DNA of 42,481 nt from an uncultured Collinsella sp. (GCA_902470095.1 CABRFG010000005.1:1-42481), one strand, 5' to 3'. Shown: positions 32,003 to 41,699, numbered from the stretch's first letter. Notes: generated by a model from the sequence alone, not told the origin. Made by a program: numbers and translations.

Positions 32003-33451
32003 ATGGCAGAATCTCGTGCGGAGCGTAAGGCTCGTCGTGCTTTGATCGAGGCGGCTGAGGGGTCGAAGGAGGAGAAATCTTCTACGAAATCCAAGTCTTC
32101 TAAAGCTGCAAAAAGCAAACCGACCAAGAGCAGAGCTAAGACCAAGCGTTCTGACTCTCGTCGAGGCGGGGATAAAGCGCCTCAGACTCGTTCCAAGCGC
32201 TCGCATAAAGATCCGGCTTCGTCTGCGCGTAAGGCTGTGGACCCCAAGTCTCCTTGTTCCATCATGAAAGCTTGCGGTGGGTGTACAGCGCTCAATCGTC
32301 CTTATAAGAAGCAGCTCGCCGCCAAGCAGGCTGCTATGGAGGAGCTTTTTGCTTCGCTTTGTGAGCGTGAGGGCATTGCTGTCGATCCTATTCGCGGTGT
32401 GGGCGTCACCCTTGGCGACCCGGGTAAATATCCTGCGCCGCGTGGCTTTCGTCATAAGGCCGCCACTCCCTTTGCTCCCGGTAAGGAGGGTGCTGTCCGC
32501 TGCGGCTTTTTTGAGCGCGGCACGCACAGAATCGTTGCTGTTCCCGAATGCCCTGTCGAGGCACCGGGCGCTCGTCAGATTCTTAACGGCATCGCACGCG
32601 AAGCTGAGCGCCTGCACATTCCCGCCTTTAACGAGGACAAGCACCTGGGTTTGCTTCGCTATGCCGTCGTTCGCTGCGGCTGGCGCACCGACCAGATTAT
32701 GGTCACCCTCGTGACCGCCCAGCGCGACCTGCCGCATGCACAGGAATTCTTTGATGCCGTCGCCGCACTCGATCCGCATATCGTCACCGTCGCCCAAAAC
32801 ATCAACGGACGCACCGGCAACGCCATCCTCGGCGAGGAAACCCGCATTGTATATGGCGCCGAGAGCATGCGCGACCAACTGCTCGGCTGCGAGTTCGATA
32901 TCTCCCCCACCGCGTTCTACCAGACCAACCCGCAACAGACCGAGCTGCTCTACCAGCTCGCTATCGATGGTATGGATCTGCGCCAGGGCGATGTGCTCAC
33001 GGATGCTTACTGCGGCAGCGGCACCATCGGTCTTTGCGCAGCTAAAGATGCCCAGAGCAAGGGCGTCGGCATCATGCTGCTCGGCGTGGAGCGCAACCCG
33101 GCGGGCATTGCCGACGCGCGCCGCAATGCCGAGCTCAACGGTCTTACCCGCAGCGCCTGGTTTATGGCCGACGATGCCACCGATTACATCCTAGATGCCG
33201 CCGACAACAACGAGCGGGTCGATGTCCTTTCCATCGATCCGCCGCGCGCCGGCTCCACCCCCGAGTTCCTCGAAGCCGCCTGCGCACTTAAGCCGCGCCG
33301 CATCACCTATATCAGCTGCAACCCCGTGACCCAAGAGCGCGACCTGCACCAGCTCCTCGACGGAGGCTATCGCCTGCTCAAGATCACGCCCGTCGACATG
33401 TTCCCCCATACCGACCACACCGAAACCGTAGCGGTCCTCGAGCTCCGCTAA
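32003..33451 (+). CDS. rlmD: 23S rRNA (uracil-5-)-methyltransferase, RlmD/RumA type
   Basis: The 482-aa product methylates uracil C5 in rRNA using S-adenosylmethionine. Its 4Fe-4S cysteines are Cys85, Cys91, Cys94 (PCSIMKACGGC) and the later CPVE. The methylase part has DAYCGSGTIGL, SIDPPRAG and YISCNPVT with the catalytic cysteine. There is no clear TRAM domain; instead residues 1-80 form a Lys/Ser/Arg-rich extension. That part is encoded with many T-ending codons, unlike the GC-rich remainder. The ATG at 32003 has only a weak GGGG upstream. RlmD versus a related U54/U747 specificity cannot be decided here. Confidence 0.88.
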   Translation: MAESRAERKARRALIEAAEGSKEEKSSTKSKSSKAAKSKPTKSRAKTKRSDSRRGGDKAPQTRSKRSHKDPASSARKAVDPKSPCSIMKACGGCTALNRPYKKQLAAKQAAMEELFASLCEREGIAVDPIRGVGVTLGDPGKYPAPRGFRHKAATPFAPGKEGAVRCGFFERGTHRIVAVPECPVEAPGARQILNGIAREAERLHIPAFNEDKHLGLLRYAVVRCGWRTDQIMVTLVTAQRDLPHAQEFFDAVAALDPHIVTVAQNINGRTGNAILGEETRIVYGAESMRDQLLGCEFDISPTAFYQTNPQQTELLYQLAIDGMDLRQGDVLTDAYCGSGTIGLCAAKDAQSKGVGIMLLGVERNPAGIADARRNAELNGLTRSAWFMADDATDYILDAADNNERVDVLSIDPPRAGSTPEFLEAACALKPRRITYISCNPVTQERDLHQLLDGGYRLLKITPVDMFPHTDHTETVAVLELR

Positions 33452-33462
33452 TCCACCGGCAC

Positions 33463-33496
33463 AAAAAAGGGGGCGACCCGTCTGGGCCGCCCCCTT
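33463..33496. terminator. Bidirectional terminator between rlmD and the PHP gene
   Basis: A perfect 9-bp stem AAGGGGGCG/CGCCCCCTT with a 12-base loop; on the minus strand it is followed by TTTTTTG-type tract. Confidence 0.85.
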
Positions 33497-33516
33497 CGCT
33501 TGGTTTATAAATTCCG

Positions 33517-34338
33517 CTACATCCCCTTGCGCAAATCGCACACGCCGGCTGCCGCCATCTCGCGCAGCAGTGTCTCGCGGTCGCGCGTCACGATCAGGTC
33601 CAGCGGGAAGTGAATCTCGTCGAGCATCTTGCGCGCCTGGTCGAGTTTGCCAATCGCCATACCAATATGCGCATCGGTCGAGACGCCAATCCCCACGCCC
33701 AGCTCGGCGCAACGCTCGGCAATCTTGCGACACACGTTCCAATGCTCGGCATCCGTGCCATGCTCAAGACTATGGTTGTTGATCTCAATGATCTTGTGCT
33801 TGGCCTTAGCCGCCAACAGCACCTCGTCGATATCGAACGGCACGCCCGAGCGCCCCGTGTGACCTAGCATGAACACCTTGGGGTGCTCCAGGGCGTTGAT
33901 ATACATCTCGGTCGTCTGGGCCATCGTCGCGCCCTCAGCAATCTGCGGATTATGCACGCTCGCAACCAAATAATCCAAATTACGCGTCACCAAATCGAAC
34001 AGCGAATGCTGGTGACTGTACGAATCGCCGGCGATATCGAGCGTGACAGGAGTGTCCTCGCCAAACAGGCTTCCGTCCAGCGAAACGATATCGGCCTCGG
34101 CACCACGCAGCACCAGCACGCCGCTCCATATGCGCGGCCAGATATCCTGGTTGATAAAGAACTGGTAACTGCGCAGGTCATTGGGGCAAGCCGTAACCAT
34201 AGAGCTCAGATGGTCGGCGGATCCGAGCACCTGCAGGCCACGCTCTGCCGCCCAGTACACATTCTCCTCAATGGTCGAATATGCATGCGCAGAGAACATC
34301 GTATGGGTATGAATGTCACAAGAAAGCAGGTAGGGCAT
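33517..34338 (-). CDS. PHP family metal-dependent phosphoesterase (YcdX-like)
   Basis: The 273-aa product has PHP metal-ligand motifs: CDIHTHTMFSAHA (Asp8, His10, His12), GSADHLS, EADIV, SVHNPQ, LGHTGR, EINNHS and a closing STDAHIG. Such YcdX-type enzymes bind three metals and cleave phosphate esters; the substrate is not known. The ATG at 34338 follows AAGGAG by five bases. It follows the aminotransferase gene on the same strand, 165 bases away, with a weak stem at about 34438-34470 between them. Confidence 0.9.
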   Translation of the reverse strand: MPYLLSCDIHTHTMFSAHAYSTIEENVYWAAERGLQVLGSADHLSSMVTACPNDLRSYQFFINQDIWPRIWSGVLVLRGAEADIVSLDGSLFGEDTPVTLDIAGDSYSHQHSLFDLVTRNLDYLVASVHNPQIAEGATMAQTTEMYINALEHPKVFMLGHTGRSGVPFDIDEVLLAAKAKHKIIEINNHSLEHGTDAEHWNVCRKIAERCAELGVGIGVSTDAHIGMAIGKLDQARKMLDEIHFPLDLIVTRDRETLLREMAAAGVCDLRKGM

Positions 34339-34503
34339 CGGGTCTCCTTATCTGGCACGGCCGTCGCTTATATTCATTGTACGCATAGCCTTCGATGGTC
34401 GTAAAACCACTCCATCCCAAAGACACAACGTCCATGACAACGGGGTCCGGCTTAACACCAAACCCCGTTTCACGTAAAACATTGCAGGCAGAGCGCTCTA
34501 CTT

Positions 34504-35688
34504 TTAACGATACTCGTCCGCCAACTGTTTCCAAGCGGGTAGCGAATTGATGATCGTTTCGTAACTCACGCAATAGCCCAGACGGAACCAGCCCGGCATG
34601 CCAAAGCTGTCCGAGGGTACTGCGAGCAGTTCGTACTTCTTCGCGCGCTCGCAGAAGGCGTTCGCATCGGGCTCCAGCGCTTTCACCCATAGGTAAAAAG
34701 CACCATCCGGCTCAACATAGGTGTAGCCGTACTCCGTCAGTGCGTCGGTAAGCGCGGTGCGGTTGCGCGCATAGGCCGCAACATCGCTCGGCTCATCAAT
34801 GCAGTCGATGATCACACGCTGGAAGAGGGCCGGTGCGCACACGAAGCCCAGCGTGCGGGCGGCACCGGCAACGGCCGGCATAAGGCGAGCAGCCTGCGGA
34901 CTGGCATTGGGGACCAAGATCCAACCCACGCGCTCACCAGGCAGCGATAGCGACTTAGAATACGAGTAGCACACCACGGTGTTCTCGTAGATCGAGGGCA
35001 CCCAAGGCACCTCGGCGCCGTACACGATCTCGCGGTACGGCTCATCCGAGATGAGCATAATCGGATTCTCGGGGTCGCGTTTGGCGTTGGCTTCGCGCAG
35101 AACATTGGCCAGTCGCGTCAGCGTGTCGCGCGTGTACACGGCACCCGTGGGGTTATTCGGCGAATCGATAATGACAGCCGCCGTCTTATCGCTGATTGCC
35201 TTGAGCACGTTGTCCACGCTCAGCTGGAACGTGTCTTCATCGGCGAATGCCTCAACACACGTGCAGCCGGCCTTCTCAATCCACACGCGATACTCCGGAA
35301 AGTACGGGGTGATAACAATAACCTCGTCGCCCGGGTTCGTAACGGCGTTGAGCGTGCAGGTGAGCGATGCCGCGGCGCCAACCGTCATAAAGACGTCCTT
35401 GCCCTCATAGCTCGTGCCAAAGCGGCGGTTGAGCGATTCGGCGACGGCTGCTCGACATTGCGGCAGGCCCGGTGCGGGGGTGTAGCCGTGCAGCTGGTCA
35501 CTCGGCAGCTCTAAGGCCTTCTTAATGGACTCCGCCACGGCAGCGGGCGCCGGAACACTCGGGTTGCCCAACGAAAAATCGAATACGTTCTCCGCACCGA
35601 TCTGCGCCTTGCGCTCAAGACCATAGCTAAAGATCTCGCGGATGATGGAGCTTTCCGCACCACGAGCATACATAGTTTCGTTGATCAT
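34504..35688 (-). CDS. PLP-dependent aminotransferase (class I/II)
   Basis: The 394-aa product is a fold-type I aminotransferase: FDFSLGNPSVPAP, GYTPAPGLPQCRAAVA, VGAAASLTCTLNAV, SPNNPTGAVY, ISDEPYREIVY and YSYSKSLSLPGERVGW with the PLP-binding lysine, then an arginine in WFRLGYC for the substrate carboxylate. The amino donor is undetermined; aspartate or aromatic amino acids are typical. The ATG at 35688 follows AAAGGGG by five to six bases; the frame to 35757 has no site. Confidence 0.93.
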   Translation of the reverse strand: MINETMYARGAESSIIREIFSYGLERKAQIGAENVFDFSLGNPSVPAPAAVAESIKKALELPSDQLHGYTPAPGLPQCRAAVAESLNRRFGTSYEGKDVFMTVGAAASLTCTLNAVTNPGDEVIVITPYFPEYRVWIEKAGCTCVEAFADEDTFQLSVDNVLKAISDKTAAVIIDSPNNPTGAVYTRDTLTRLANVLREANAKRDPENPIMLISDEPYREIVYGAEVPWVPSIYENTVVCYSYSKSLSLPGERVGWILVPNASPQAARLMPAVAGAARTLGFVCAPALFQRVIIDCIDEPSDVAAYARNRTALTDALTEYGYTYVEPDGAFYLWVKALEPDANAFCERAKKYELLAVPSDSFGMPGWFRLGYCVSYETIINSLPAWKQLADEYR

Positions 35689-35810
35689 CTGTTCCCCTTT
35701 CGCATAGGCGCTATTGTACGCTTTAGCCGAGCAAAGTGCCGCAGCAATGTGGCCCAAAATTTATCGGCTTCACCAGTAAGCGCCGGGCAGCCTCCATATC
35801 GCTCAATAGA

Positions 35811-35844
35811 AAAAGCCTCCGCAGGTTTCCCCGCGGAGGCTTTT
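35811..35844 (-). terminator. Terminator of the tilS-hpt-ftsH operon
   Basis: A perfect 12-bp stem AAAAGCCTCCGC/GCGGAGGCTTTT follows ftsH. On the minus strand it ends in a T-rich tract (CTTTTTCT). Confidence 0.92.
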
Positions 35845-35854
35845 GTTACAAGGG

Positions 35855-37993
35855 CTATTTGTCGTCGTCGGTGTCGGCACCGGCATTGACGGCACAGTCA
35901 TCGCCGGCATCATCGGATGCGGCTTCGGCATCCTCCTGCATGGCCGCCTGCGCAAATGCCGCGGCATCAGCCGCCAGCTCTTCCTCGCTCATGCGAGGCG
36001 CGCGTTTCTTGGTCGGCATGCCGGCCGCCTTGGCATTGCGCTCCTCCTTGGCCGCCAGGATATCGCCCTCGCGCTCAAGGTAGGCATCCCACTCGTTGTC
36101 GAGCAGGGCGTTCACGGCGTCGCCCTCGACGGTCTCGCGCTCAAGCAGCACCTTCGCCATCAGATCGAGCTGATCGCGACGGGCATCCAGAATCTCGACC
36201 GCACGGCGATGTGCCTCGCGCATGATACGCTGAACCTCGATATCGATGCGGCGCGCCGTCTCCTCGGAGTAATCCTGGTGATCGGCGTAATCGCGACCAA
36301 GGAACACCTGATGCTGCGCCTCGCCAAACACTTGCGTGCCCAGCTCCTCGCTCATGCCCAGACGCGTAACCATCTCGCGCGCCATCTTGGTCGCACGCTC
36401 CAGGTCGTTGCTCGCGCCCGACGTGATGTCGTCACACATGAGCTCCTCGGCAACGCGGCCACCCAAGAACACGGCAAGCTCGTCAAGCATCTCGTTCTTA
36501 GTCTTGAGGAAGTGATCCTCCTGCGGAAGCTGCAGCGTGTAGCCCAGAGCCTGACCGCGGCTGACAATCGAAATCTTGTGGACCGGATCGGAGTGCTCCA
36601 AGATGTGACCCACCAGGGCATGGCCGCTCTCATGGTAGGCAATCGTGGTGCGCTCGGCTTCGGTCATCACACGACCCTTGCGTTGCGGTCCGGCAATCAC
36701 GCGCTCCATCGACTCCTCGACCTCGTCCATCGAGATGACAGAACGATGACGGCGAGCGGCCAGCAGCGCAGACTCGTTGAGCAGGTTTGCCAGATCGGCA
36801 CCGGTAAAGCCAACGGTCATCTGGGCGAGTTTCTCAAACTTAACGTCCTCGTCCATCGGCTTATTCTCGGCATGCACGCGCAAGATCTGCTCGCGGCCCT
36901 TTACGTCCGGACGGTCGACCGTGACCTGGCGGTCAAAACGACCGGGGCGCAGCAATGCCGGATCCAGAATATCGGGGCGGTTGGTTGCGGCGATCAGGAT
37001 GACCGACTCGCTTTCTTCAAAACCGTCCATCTCGACCAGCAGCTGGTTGAGCGTCTGCTCGCGCTCGTCGTGGCCGCCGCCCAGACCGGCTCCGCGCTGA
37101 CGTCCCACGGCATCGATCTCGTCAATAAAGATAATCGACGGAGCCTGAGACTTGGCCTCCTTAAAGAGGTCGCGCACGCGGCTGGCGCCGACGCCCACGA
37201 ACATCTCGACAAAGTCAGAGCCCGAGATGCTAAAGAACGGCACGCCCGCCTCGCCGGCAACGGCCTTGGCCAACAGCGTCTTACCGGTACCCGGAGGGCC
37301 AACCAGCAAAACGCCGCACGGAATCTTGGCGCCCAGCTTGCGATAGCGGTCTGGATCGCTCAGGAAGTCGCGAATCTCCTCGAGCTCCTCGACGGCCTCG
37401 TCCACGCCGGCAACGTCCTCAAACTTGACCTTGGGGCGCGTGGCCTCGTTGGTCTTGGCATTAGTCTTGCCAAACTGCATGTTCCTATTATTGGCGCCCA
37501 TCATCTGGCGCATAAAATAGAACATGATGGCGATCAGGGCAATCGTCGGAAGCACACTCATCGCCAAGTCGCCCCAAAAATCGGGGTCGTTGGTGTTGAC
37601 GATATACTTGGTGTCGGGGTGCTCCGCCATGAGCTCGGCAAGCGAATCGGAGCCGACATAGGTCGAGGAGAAGCTCTTGAGCTCGCTCGTATCGCCCTTG
37701 TCCTTTTTCGTCTTCCAGTAATGACCCGCCACGCTTCCGTCTTGAACCGTATAGGTCAAATCTTCGACACGATCTTGCTTGATGGCGCTGACCATCTCGC
37801 TCGTCGCGAGCTTAACGGTATTGCTGGAGTTGGCAAAACCGGAGCCCATATTAAAGAAGGCATAGCCCAGAAGCGCGCAAGCCAAAAGAAAATACAGCCA
37901 GCCCGTACGCGTGGGCTTCTTGCCTCCGGGCATCCCCGGAATCTTTGGGTCCCGGGGAGTCTGGGAATTGTTGTCGTTACGGTCGTCGGGCAT
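35855..37993 (-). CDS. ftsH: ATP-dependent zinc metalloprotease FtsH
   Basis: FtsH is a membrane-anchored AAA+ protease that degrades misassembled membrane and regulatory proteins. The 712-aa product has two membrane helices (about 32-48 and 143-161) flanking an extracytoplasmic domain, Walker A GPPGTGKT (232-239), Walker B IIFIDEIDAVG (287-297), the second region of homology (TNRPDILDPALLRPGRFDR) and the zinc site HESGH (454-458). The C-terminal tail is acidic and alanine rich. The ATG is one base after the hpt stop, with GGAGG about 12 bases upstream inside hpt. Confidence 0.98.
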   Translation of the reverse strand: MPDDRNDNNSQTPRDPKIPGMPGGKKPTRTGWLYFLLACALLGYAFFNMGSGFANSSNTVKLATSEMVSAIKQDRVEDLTYTVQDGSVAGHYWKTKKDKGDTSELKSFSSTYVGSDSLAELMAEHPDTKYIVNTNDPDFWGDLAMSVLPTIALIAIMFYFMRQMMGANNRNMQFGKTNAKTNEATRPKVKFEDVAGVDEAVEELEEIRDFLSDPDRYRKLGAKIPCGVLLVGPPGTGKTLLAKAVAGEAGVPFFSISGSDFVEMFVGVGASRVRDLFKEAKSQAPSIIFIDEIDAVGRQRGAGLGGGHDEREQTLNQLLVEMDGFEESESVILIAATNRPDILDPALLRPGRFDRQVTVDRPDVKGREQILRVHAENKPMDEDVKFEKLAQMTVGFTGADLANLLNESALLAARRHRSVISMDEVEESMERVIAGPQRKGRVMTEAERTTIAYHESGHALVGHILEHSDPVHKISIVSRGQALGYTLQLPQEDHFLKTKNEMLDELAVFLGGRVAEELMCDDITSGASNDLERATKMAREMVTRLGMSEELGTQVFGEAQHQVFLGRDYADHQDYSEETARRIDIEVQRIMREAHRRAVEILDARRDQLDLMAKVLLERETVEGDAVNALLDNEWDAYLEREGDILAAKEERNAKAAGMPTKKRAPRMSEEELAADAAAFAQAAMQEDAEAASDDAGDDCAVNAGADTDDDK

Positions 37994-37994
37994 C

Positions 37995-38543
37995 TTACGA
38001 ATAAACCTCCGGTTTCAAAATGCCCAGATACGGAAGGTTGCGATAGCGCTCGGCATAATCGAGGCCGTAGCCCACCACAAAGGCATCGGGGCAATGGGTT
38101 CCAACATACTTGGGCGTGATGGCCGAGGTACGGTCCTCAACGTCCTTCCACAGGAAGGCAGCGACCTCCAGCGAGGCGGGCTTGCGGCTCTCGAGGTTCT
38201 TCATCAGGTACTTGAGGGTCAGGCCCGAGTCCAGAATGTCCTCGACGATCAGCACGTCGCGACCACGGATGTCGATATCCAGGTCCTTAATGATACGCAC
38301 GATGCCCGAAGACTTCACACCGTCGCCGTAGCTCGAAACAGCCATGAAATCGATGTTGGTCGGCAGCTCGATCTTGCGCATCAGATCGCCCATAAAGACA
38401 ACAGCGCCGCGCAGAACCGCGATCAGCACCAGATCCTTACCAGCGTAGTCGCGCGTAATCTCCTCGCCCAGGCGAGAAACGATACCGTCGATATCCTCCT
38501 GCGTAAACAGAACCTTCTCGATATCCGGATGTTGAGAAGCCAT
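37995..38543 (-). CDS. hpt: Hypoxanthine phosphoribosyltransferase
   Basis: Hpt salvages hypoxanthine and guanine to IMP and GMP with PRPP. The 182-aa product shows LVLIAVLRGAVVFMGDLMR and the PRPP loop VLIVEDILDSGLTL, then FVVGYGLDYAERYRNLPYLG, the standard C-terminal signature. It sits between tilS and ftsH, the classic order in Gram-positive bacteria. It is followed by ftsH after one base, so the two are coupled. Confidence 0.97.
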   Translation of the reverse strand: MASQHPDIEKVLFTQEDIDGIVSRLGEEITRDYAGKDLVLIAVLRGAVVFMGDLMRKIELPTNIDFMAVSSYGDGVKSSGIVRIIKDLDIDIRGRDVLIVEDILDSGLTLKYLMKNLESRKPASLEVAAFLWKDVEDRTSAITPKYVGTHCPDAFVVGYGLDYAERYRNLPYLGILKPEVYS

Positions 38544-38691
38544 GACAACCCTTTCTTGTGCTTAATCGCCCACACACCGCCGTATGGACGCGAACTACAC
38601 ATTCTAGCAGCGCACGGGGTATATTTTCCAGCCCGCGCACCATCAGCGCGGGAATACCGTCAACGCCGCACAGAACAGCTGGTGCGAGGGG

Positions 38692-40233
38692 CTAATCCGC
38701 ATCAACCACGCGAAGCAGATAAGCCACACGCGTCGCCGCCGTGCACTTAAAGCGCTCGTCCGCGCGAACTCCGGCGACCCACACCACGGCACCCCCCGGC
38801 GCCGTCCTTACCATGGGCACACCTGAGCGCTCGGAAACGGGAATGCGGGCCTCACCTAGCAAATCGGATACTTTCTTGCTTCGGCCACTCATCCCTAACG
38901 GGCACATCACGTCTCCCGGTGCGGGACCGTCCACCCACAGGCGCGCCGATCGCGCCTCGGCAGGGATCTCGCCACGTGAGCCCGCCAGAATCCGCTCACT
39001 ATCGCTGTCGGCAAAACCCAGGGCAGCCGCGTCTACCAAAGCTGTCACTTCCCCGGCAGCCGCAAGCTCACGGGCGCGGCGCACGATATCGCATCCCGGC
39101 TCAACGGCCATCGGCTCTGCAACCAGCATGCGTCCCCCGCCCAACGGCAAACGACCAGGCACGGTAACCCAGTCCGCGACCAGGCCCTCACGAGCCGCCG
39201 GCGCCTTAAACGCCAGCATGCCAAACTCTACGCGTGCGTCAATCCCCGCCGGAAGCGTGACCGAGCCGGCGCCCTCGGCAACGCAGGAAAGAACTCGCTC
39301 CACATGCCGCATCTCCGGACGAGCATCCGGATCGATACGTTTGATCGCCAGCCTCACGATACGCCGCGCGATTACCACCTCGGCCGCAGCAAGGCGTCTG
39401 GCATCGAGCACCAGCGCGCCCGCCGCCTCTTTGCGCAAACAGCTTCGGAACGCCTGTGCCGAAAGCTGAGACAAAAACGCGTCCTCATCGCCTAAGATCT
39501 CGCAGGCGGCGCCAATCGTCTTGCAGACGCTCGCGTTGCGCTGCGCCACCACTGGCATTACTCGATGGCGCACGTAGTTTCGCAGATACGAGATATCCTC
39601 ATTGCTCTCGTCTTCACGCCACGGCTGACCATGTACCTGTAGATAGCCCACGAGCTCGCCATGAGTTAGGTCGAGCAAGGGACGTACCACGATATTCCTC
39701 CGGCGAGGAATGCTCGATAGGCCAGCGGGCCCCGAACCCTTAATCGCGTTCATCAAAAACGTTTCCGCGCGATCCGAAGACGTGTGCGCGGTGCAGATAC
39801 GAGCCGCCGTTCGCGGTGCCCCTGTCTGGGCGCAGAGCTCGCGAACATACCTCCGCGCCGCCGCATAGCGCACCTCGCGGGCCGCGGCCTCAATATTGCC
39901 CGACTCCCCATCAAAATAAGCGTGCTCCACGCACAGTGGTAAACCATATTTCGCGCAGAGCTCACGCACAAAGGCCTCGTCGCCATCGGACGCCTTGCCG
40001 CGCAGATGATGGTTCACATGCAGCACGTGCAGTCGCTCGCGCGCGATGGGGGCCACACCACGCCCATCCAGAATATCCAACTTTGATGTGCACGCCATAA
40101 GGAGCAAAGCCGTCGAGTCCGCACCACCTGATACCATGAGCACCACGGGGGCAGCCGTCTGCCGCGTTGCCAAGGCTTTATCATCAGCCCACGATGCAGC
40201 ATGGTGTCCATAATGCTGAGATACCGTTGGCAT
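38692..40233 (-). CDS. tilS: tRNA(Ile)-lysidine synthase
   Basis: TilS places lysidine at C34 of tRNA-Ile(CAU), so that it reads AUA. The 513-aa product has the PP-loop SGGADST (35-41), HVNHHLRGKASDGDEAFV, HTSSDRAETFLMNAIKGSG and RPLLDLTHGEL, followed by the TilS substrate-binding and C-terminal domains. The ATG at 40233 follows AGGAGG by six bases. The MBL gene diverges only 48 bases away, so the two promoters must be compact or overlap. Confidence 0.95.
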   Translation of the reverse strand: MPTVSQHYGHHAASWADDKALATRQTAAPVVLMVSGGADSTALLLMACTSKLDILDGRGVAPIARERLHVLHVNHHLRGKASDGDEAFVRELCAKYGLPLCVEHAYFDGESGNIEAAAREVRYAAARRYVRELCAQTGAPRTAARICTAHTSSDRAETFLMNAIKGSGPAGLSSIPRRRNIVVRPLLDLTHGELVGYLQVHGQPWREDESNEDISYLRNYVRHRVMPVVAQRNASVCKTIGAACEILGDEDAFLSQLSAQAFRSCLRKEAAGALVLDARRLAAAEVVIARRIVRLAIKRIDPDARPEMRHVERVLSCVAEGAGSVTLPAGIDARVEFGMLAFKAPAAREGLVADWVTVPGRLPLGGGRMLVAEPMAVEPGCDIVRRARELAAAGEVTALVDAAALGFADSDSERILAGSRGEIPAEARSARLWVDGPAPGDVMCPLGMSGRSKKVSDLLGEARIPVSERSGVPMVRTAPGGAVVWVAGVRADERFKCTAATRVAYLLRVVDAD

Positions 40234-40281
40234 TTGCTTCCTCCTCTATTCGTCCGCACCCATTGTATCCTTTGGAATCTT

Positions 40282-41091
40282 ATGTCTCGCCTGCACCTTC
40301 ATATCCTCGGCAGTGGCTCTAAAGGCAACTGCGCACTCATCGAGGGCCCGCAAGGGCTCATTATGGTCGATGACGGACTGTCTCGCCGCGAGACATTAAA
40401 GCGCATGGCAGAACTGGGGCTCTCGACAGACAACGTCTCGGCTCTTCTCATTACTCATGAGCATAGCGATCACATCAAGGGCCTCGATGTCTGGTGCAAG
40501 CACTGGCACGGCCCCCTCTTTGCCAGCAGGGGCACTCTTTCGAGCAAAGAAAATCTTTCGCATCTGCCTGTCGAGGAATTCGATCCCGGTGACACCCTAT
40601 CCATTGCCGGCATCCACGTGCAAACCTACTCAACGTCACACGATGTCATCAATCCAGTCGGCTATCGATTCGACACCCTCGATGATTCCATCGGCTTTGC
40701 CACCGACACCGGAGAGCTATCGAGCCAAGCCATGAACACCCTCAAAGATTGTCGAGTCCTCGCACTCGAAAGTAACCACGATGTGACCATGCTGCGCGAG
40801 GGAGAATATCCCCGCTTTCTTCAGGAACGCATCCTGTCTGCAAGGGGACACCTCTCCAATGGCCAAGCCGCCGAAGCCGCGCGCGAACTTGTTACCGAGC
40901 GCACCGAACAGCTCATTGCCATGCATATCAGTCAAGATAACAATCGTCCGAGCCTTACCGTCAAAAGCTATGCCAAAGCTCTAGCAGCAACCCTGGATGA
41001 CGAGGTCGGCAGCTCCGCCACCCTTCTCCAAGGATCGCGAAAACTCTCGATACGCCCCGCAAGCCAGCATCGGCCAGCAACCATTCAATAA
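40282..41091 (+). CDS. MBL-fold metallo-hydrolase (YycJ/WalJ-like)
   Basis: The 269-aa product begins LHLHILGSGSKGNCALIEG and has the metallo-beta-lactamase motif THEHSDHIKG (His59, His61, Asp63, His64), then TSHDVINPVGYRF, ATDTGELS and ALESNHD. These are typical of the WalJ/YycJ group, linked to nuclease-like activity; the exact role is unsettled. In Firmicutes walJ is beside walRK, but not here. The ATG at 40282 has only GGAA as ribosome site; the frame to 40201 overlaps tilS and is rejected. Confidence 0.92.
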   Translation: MSRLHLHILGSGSKGNCALIEGPQGLIMVDDGLSRRETLKRMAELGLSTDNVSALLITHEHSDHIKGLDVWCKHWHGPLFASRGTLSSKENLSHLPVEEFDPGDTLSIAGIHVQTYSTSHDVINPVGYRFDTLDDSIGFATDTGELSSQAMNTLKDCRVLALESNHDVTMLREGEYPRFLQERILSARGHLSNGQAAEAARELVTERTEQLIAMHISQDNNRPSLTVKSYAKALAATLDDEVGSSATLLQGSRKLSIRPASQHRPATIQ

Positions 41092-41100
41092 CTGGGCTAG

Positions 41101-41144
41101 ACAGCAAAAGGGGCCGAGAATCGCTTCCCAGCCCCTTTTGCTGT
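41101..41144 (+). terminator. Terminator of the MBL hydrolase gene
   Basis: A perfect 14-bp stem ACAGCAAAAGGGGC/GCCCCTTTTGCTGT around a 16-base loop is followed by CTTTTAAT. It may act for the convergent Hsp20 gene as well. Confidence 0.9.
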
Positions 41145-41172
41145 CTTTTAATAGCGCAGAACATCAACGAAG

Positions 41173-41604
41173 TTAGTCGATAGAGATCTTCGTAACGTTC
41201 TTCTTCTCGACGATCTTGGGAACCGTAACGGTCAGGATGCCGTCAGCGTACTTAGCCGAGAGGCCCTCGCTCGAAGCGTCCTTAAGATACACGCCACGGG
41301 TCGCGCTGTACGAGCTGAACTCCTTCTGCAGGAAGTTCTTGCCCTCATTCTCCTCGTCTTCCTCGACATTCACGCTAATGGACAGACGGCCCTCATTAAG
41401 CTCGACATCGATATCGTCCTTGGCGACGCCGGTCAGATAAGCCTTGACCTCATAGCCATCGCCCTTATCTTCAACGTCAACGGGGAACGCCTTAGAGGCA
41501 ATCGAGTTGTTCGCTAGGTCGCTCATATCATCAAACAGATCGAACAGCGAGCTTGCAGAGGGACGAACGCCAAAAACCGAACGATAAGGAACCATGCTTG
41601 CCAT
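41173..41604 (-). CDS. Small heat-shock protein (Hsp20/alpha-crystallin)
   Basis: This 143-aa holdase chaperone binds unfolding proteins without ATP. The alpha-crystallin domain covers about residues 38-135: PVDVEDKGDGYEVKAYLTGVAKDDIDVEL, FSSYSATRGVYLKD and the motif DGILTVTVPK. It ends with KKNVTKISID. The ATG at 41604 follows AAGGAG by about eight bases; the frame to 41637 lacks a site. The AT-rich upstream region has TATATATG-N13-CATATATA (41671-41699), but I see neither CIRCE nor a perfect HAIR element. Confidence 0.94.
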   Translation of the reverse strand: MASMVPYRSVFGVRPSASSLFDLFDDMSDLANNSIASKAFPVDVEDKGDGYEVKAYLTGVAKDDIDVELNEGRLSISVNVEEDEENEGKNFLQKEFSSYSATRGVYLKDASSEGLSAKYADGILTVTVPKIVEKKNVTKISID

Positions 41605-41670
41605 GTTTACCACTCCTTTATAGGACTGCCGAGTCATCTTCTAGGTGACTGGGACTTCTTTTGACGCTCT

Positions 41671-41699
41671 TATATATGCCCACCCAGTGCTCATATATA
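41671..41699 (-). promoter_or_regulatory. TATATATG/CATATATA inverted repeat upstream of hsp20
   Basis: Perfect 8-bp arms with a 13-base spacer lie 67 bases before the hsp20 start codon, in its leader or promoter region. It could be a regulator site or simply promoter AT-richness. Confidence 0.35.

Noticed and set aside
35843..38119. Very long open frame on the plus strand opposite ftsH
   Set aside because: It is the antisense shadow of ftsH in GC-rich DNA; the minus-strand protein is a full, motif-complete FtsH.
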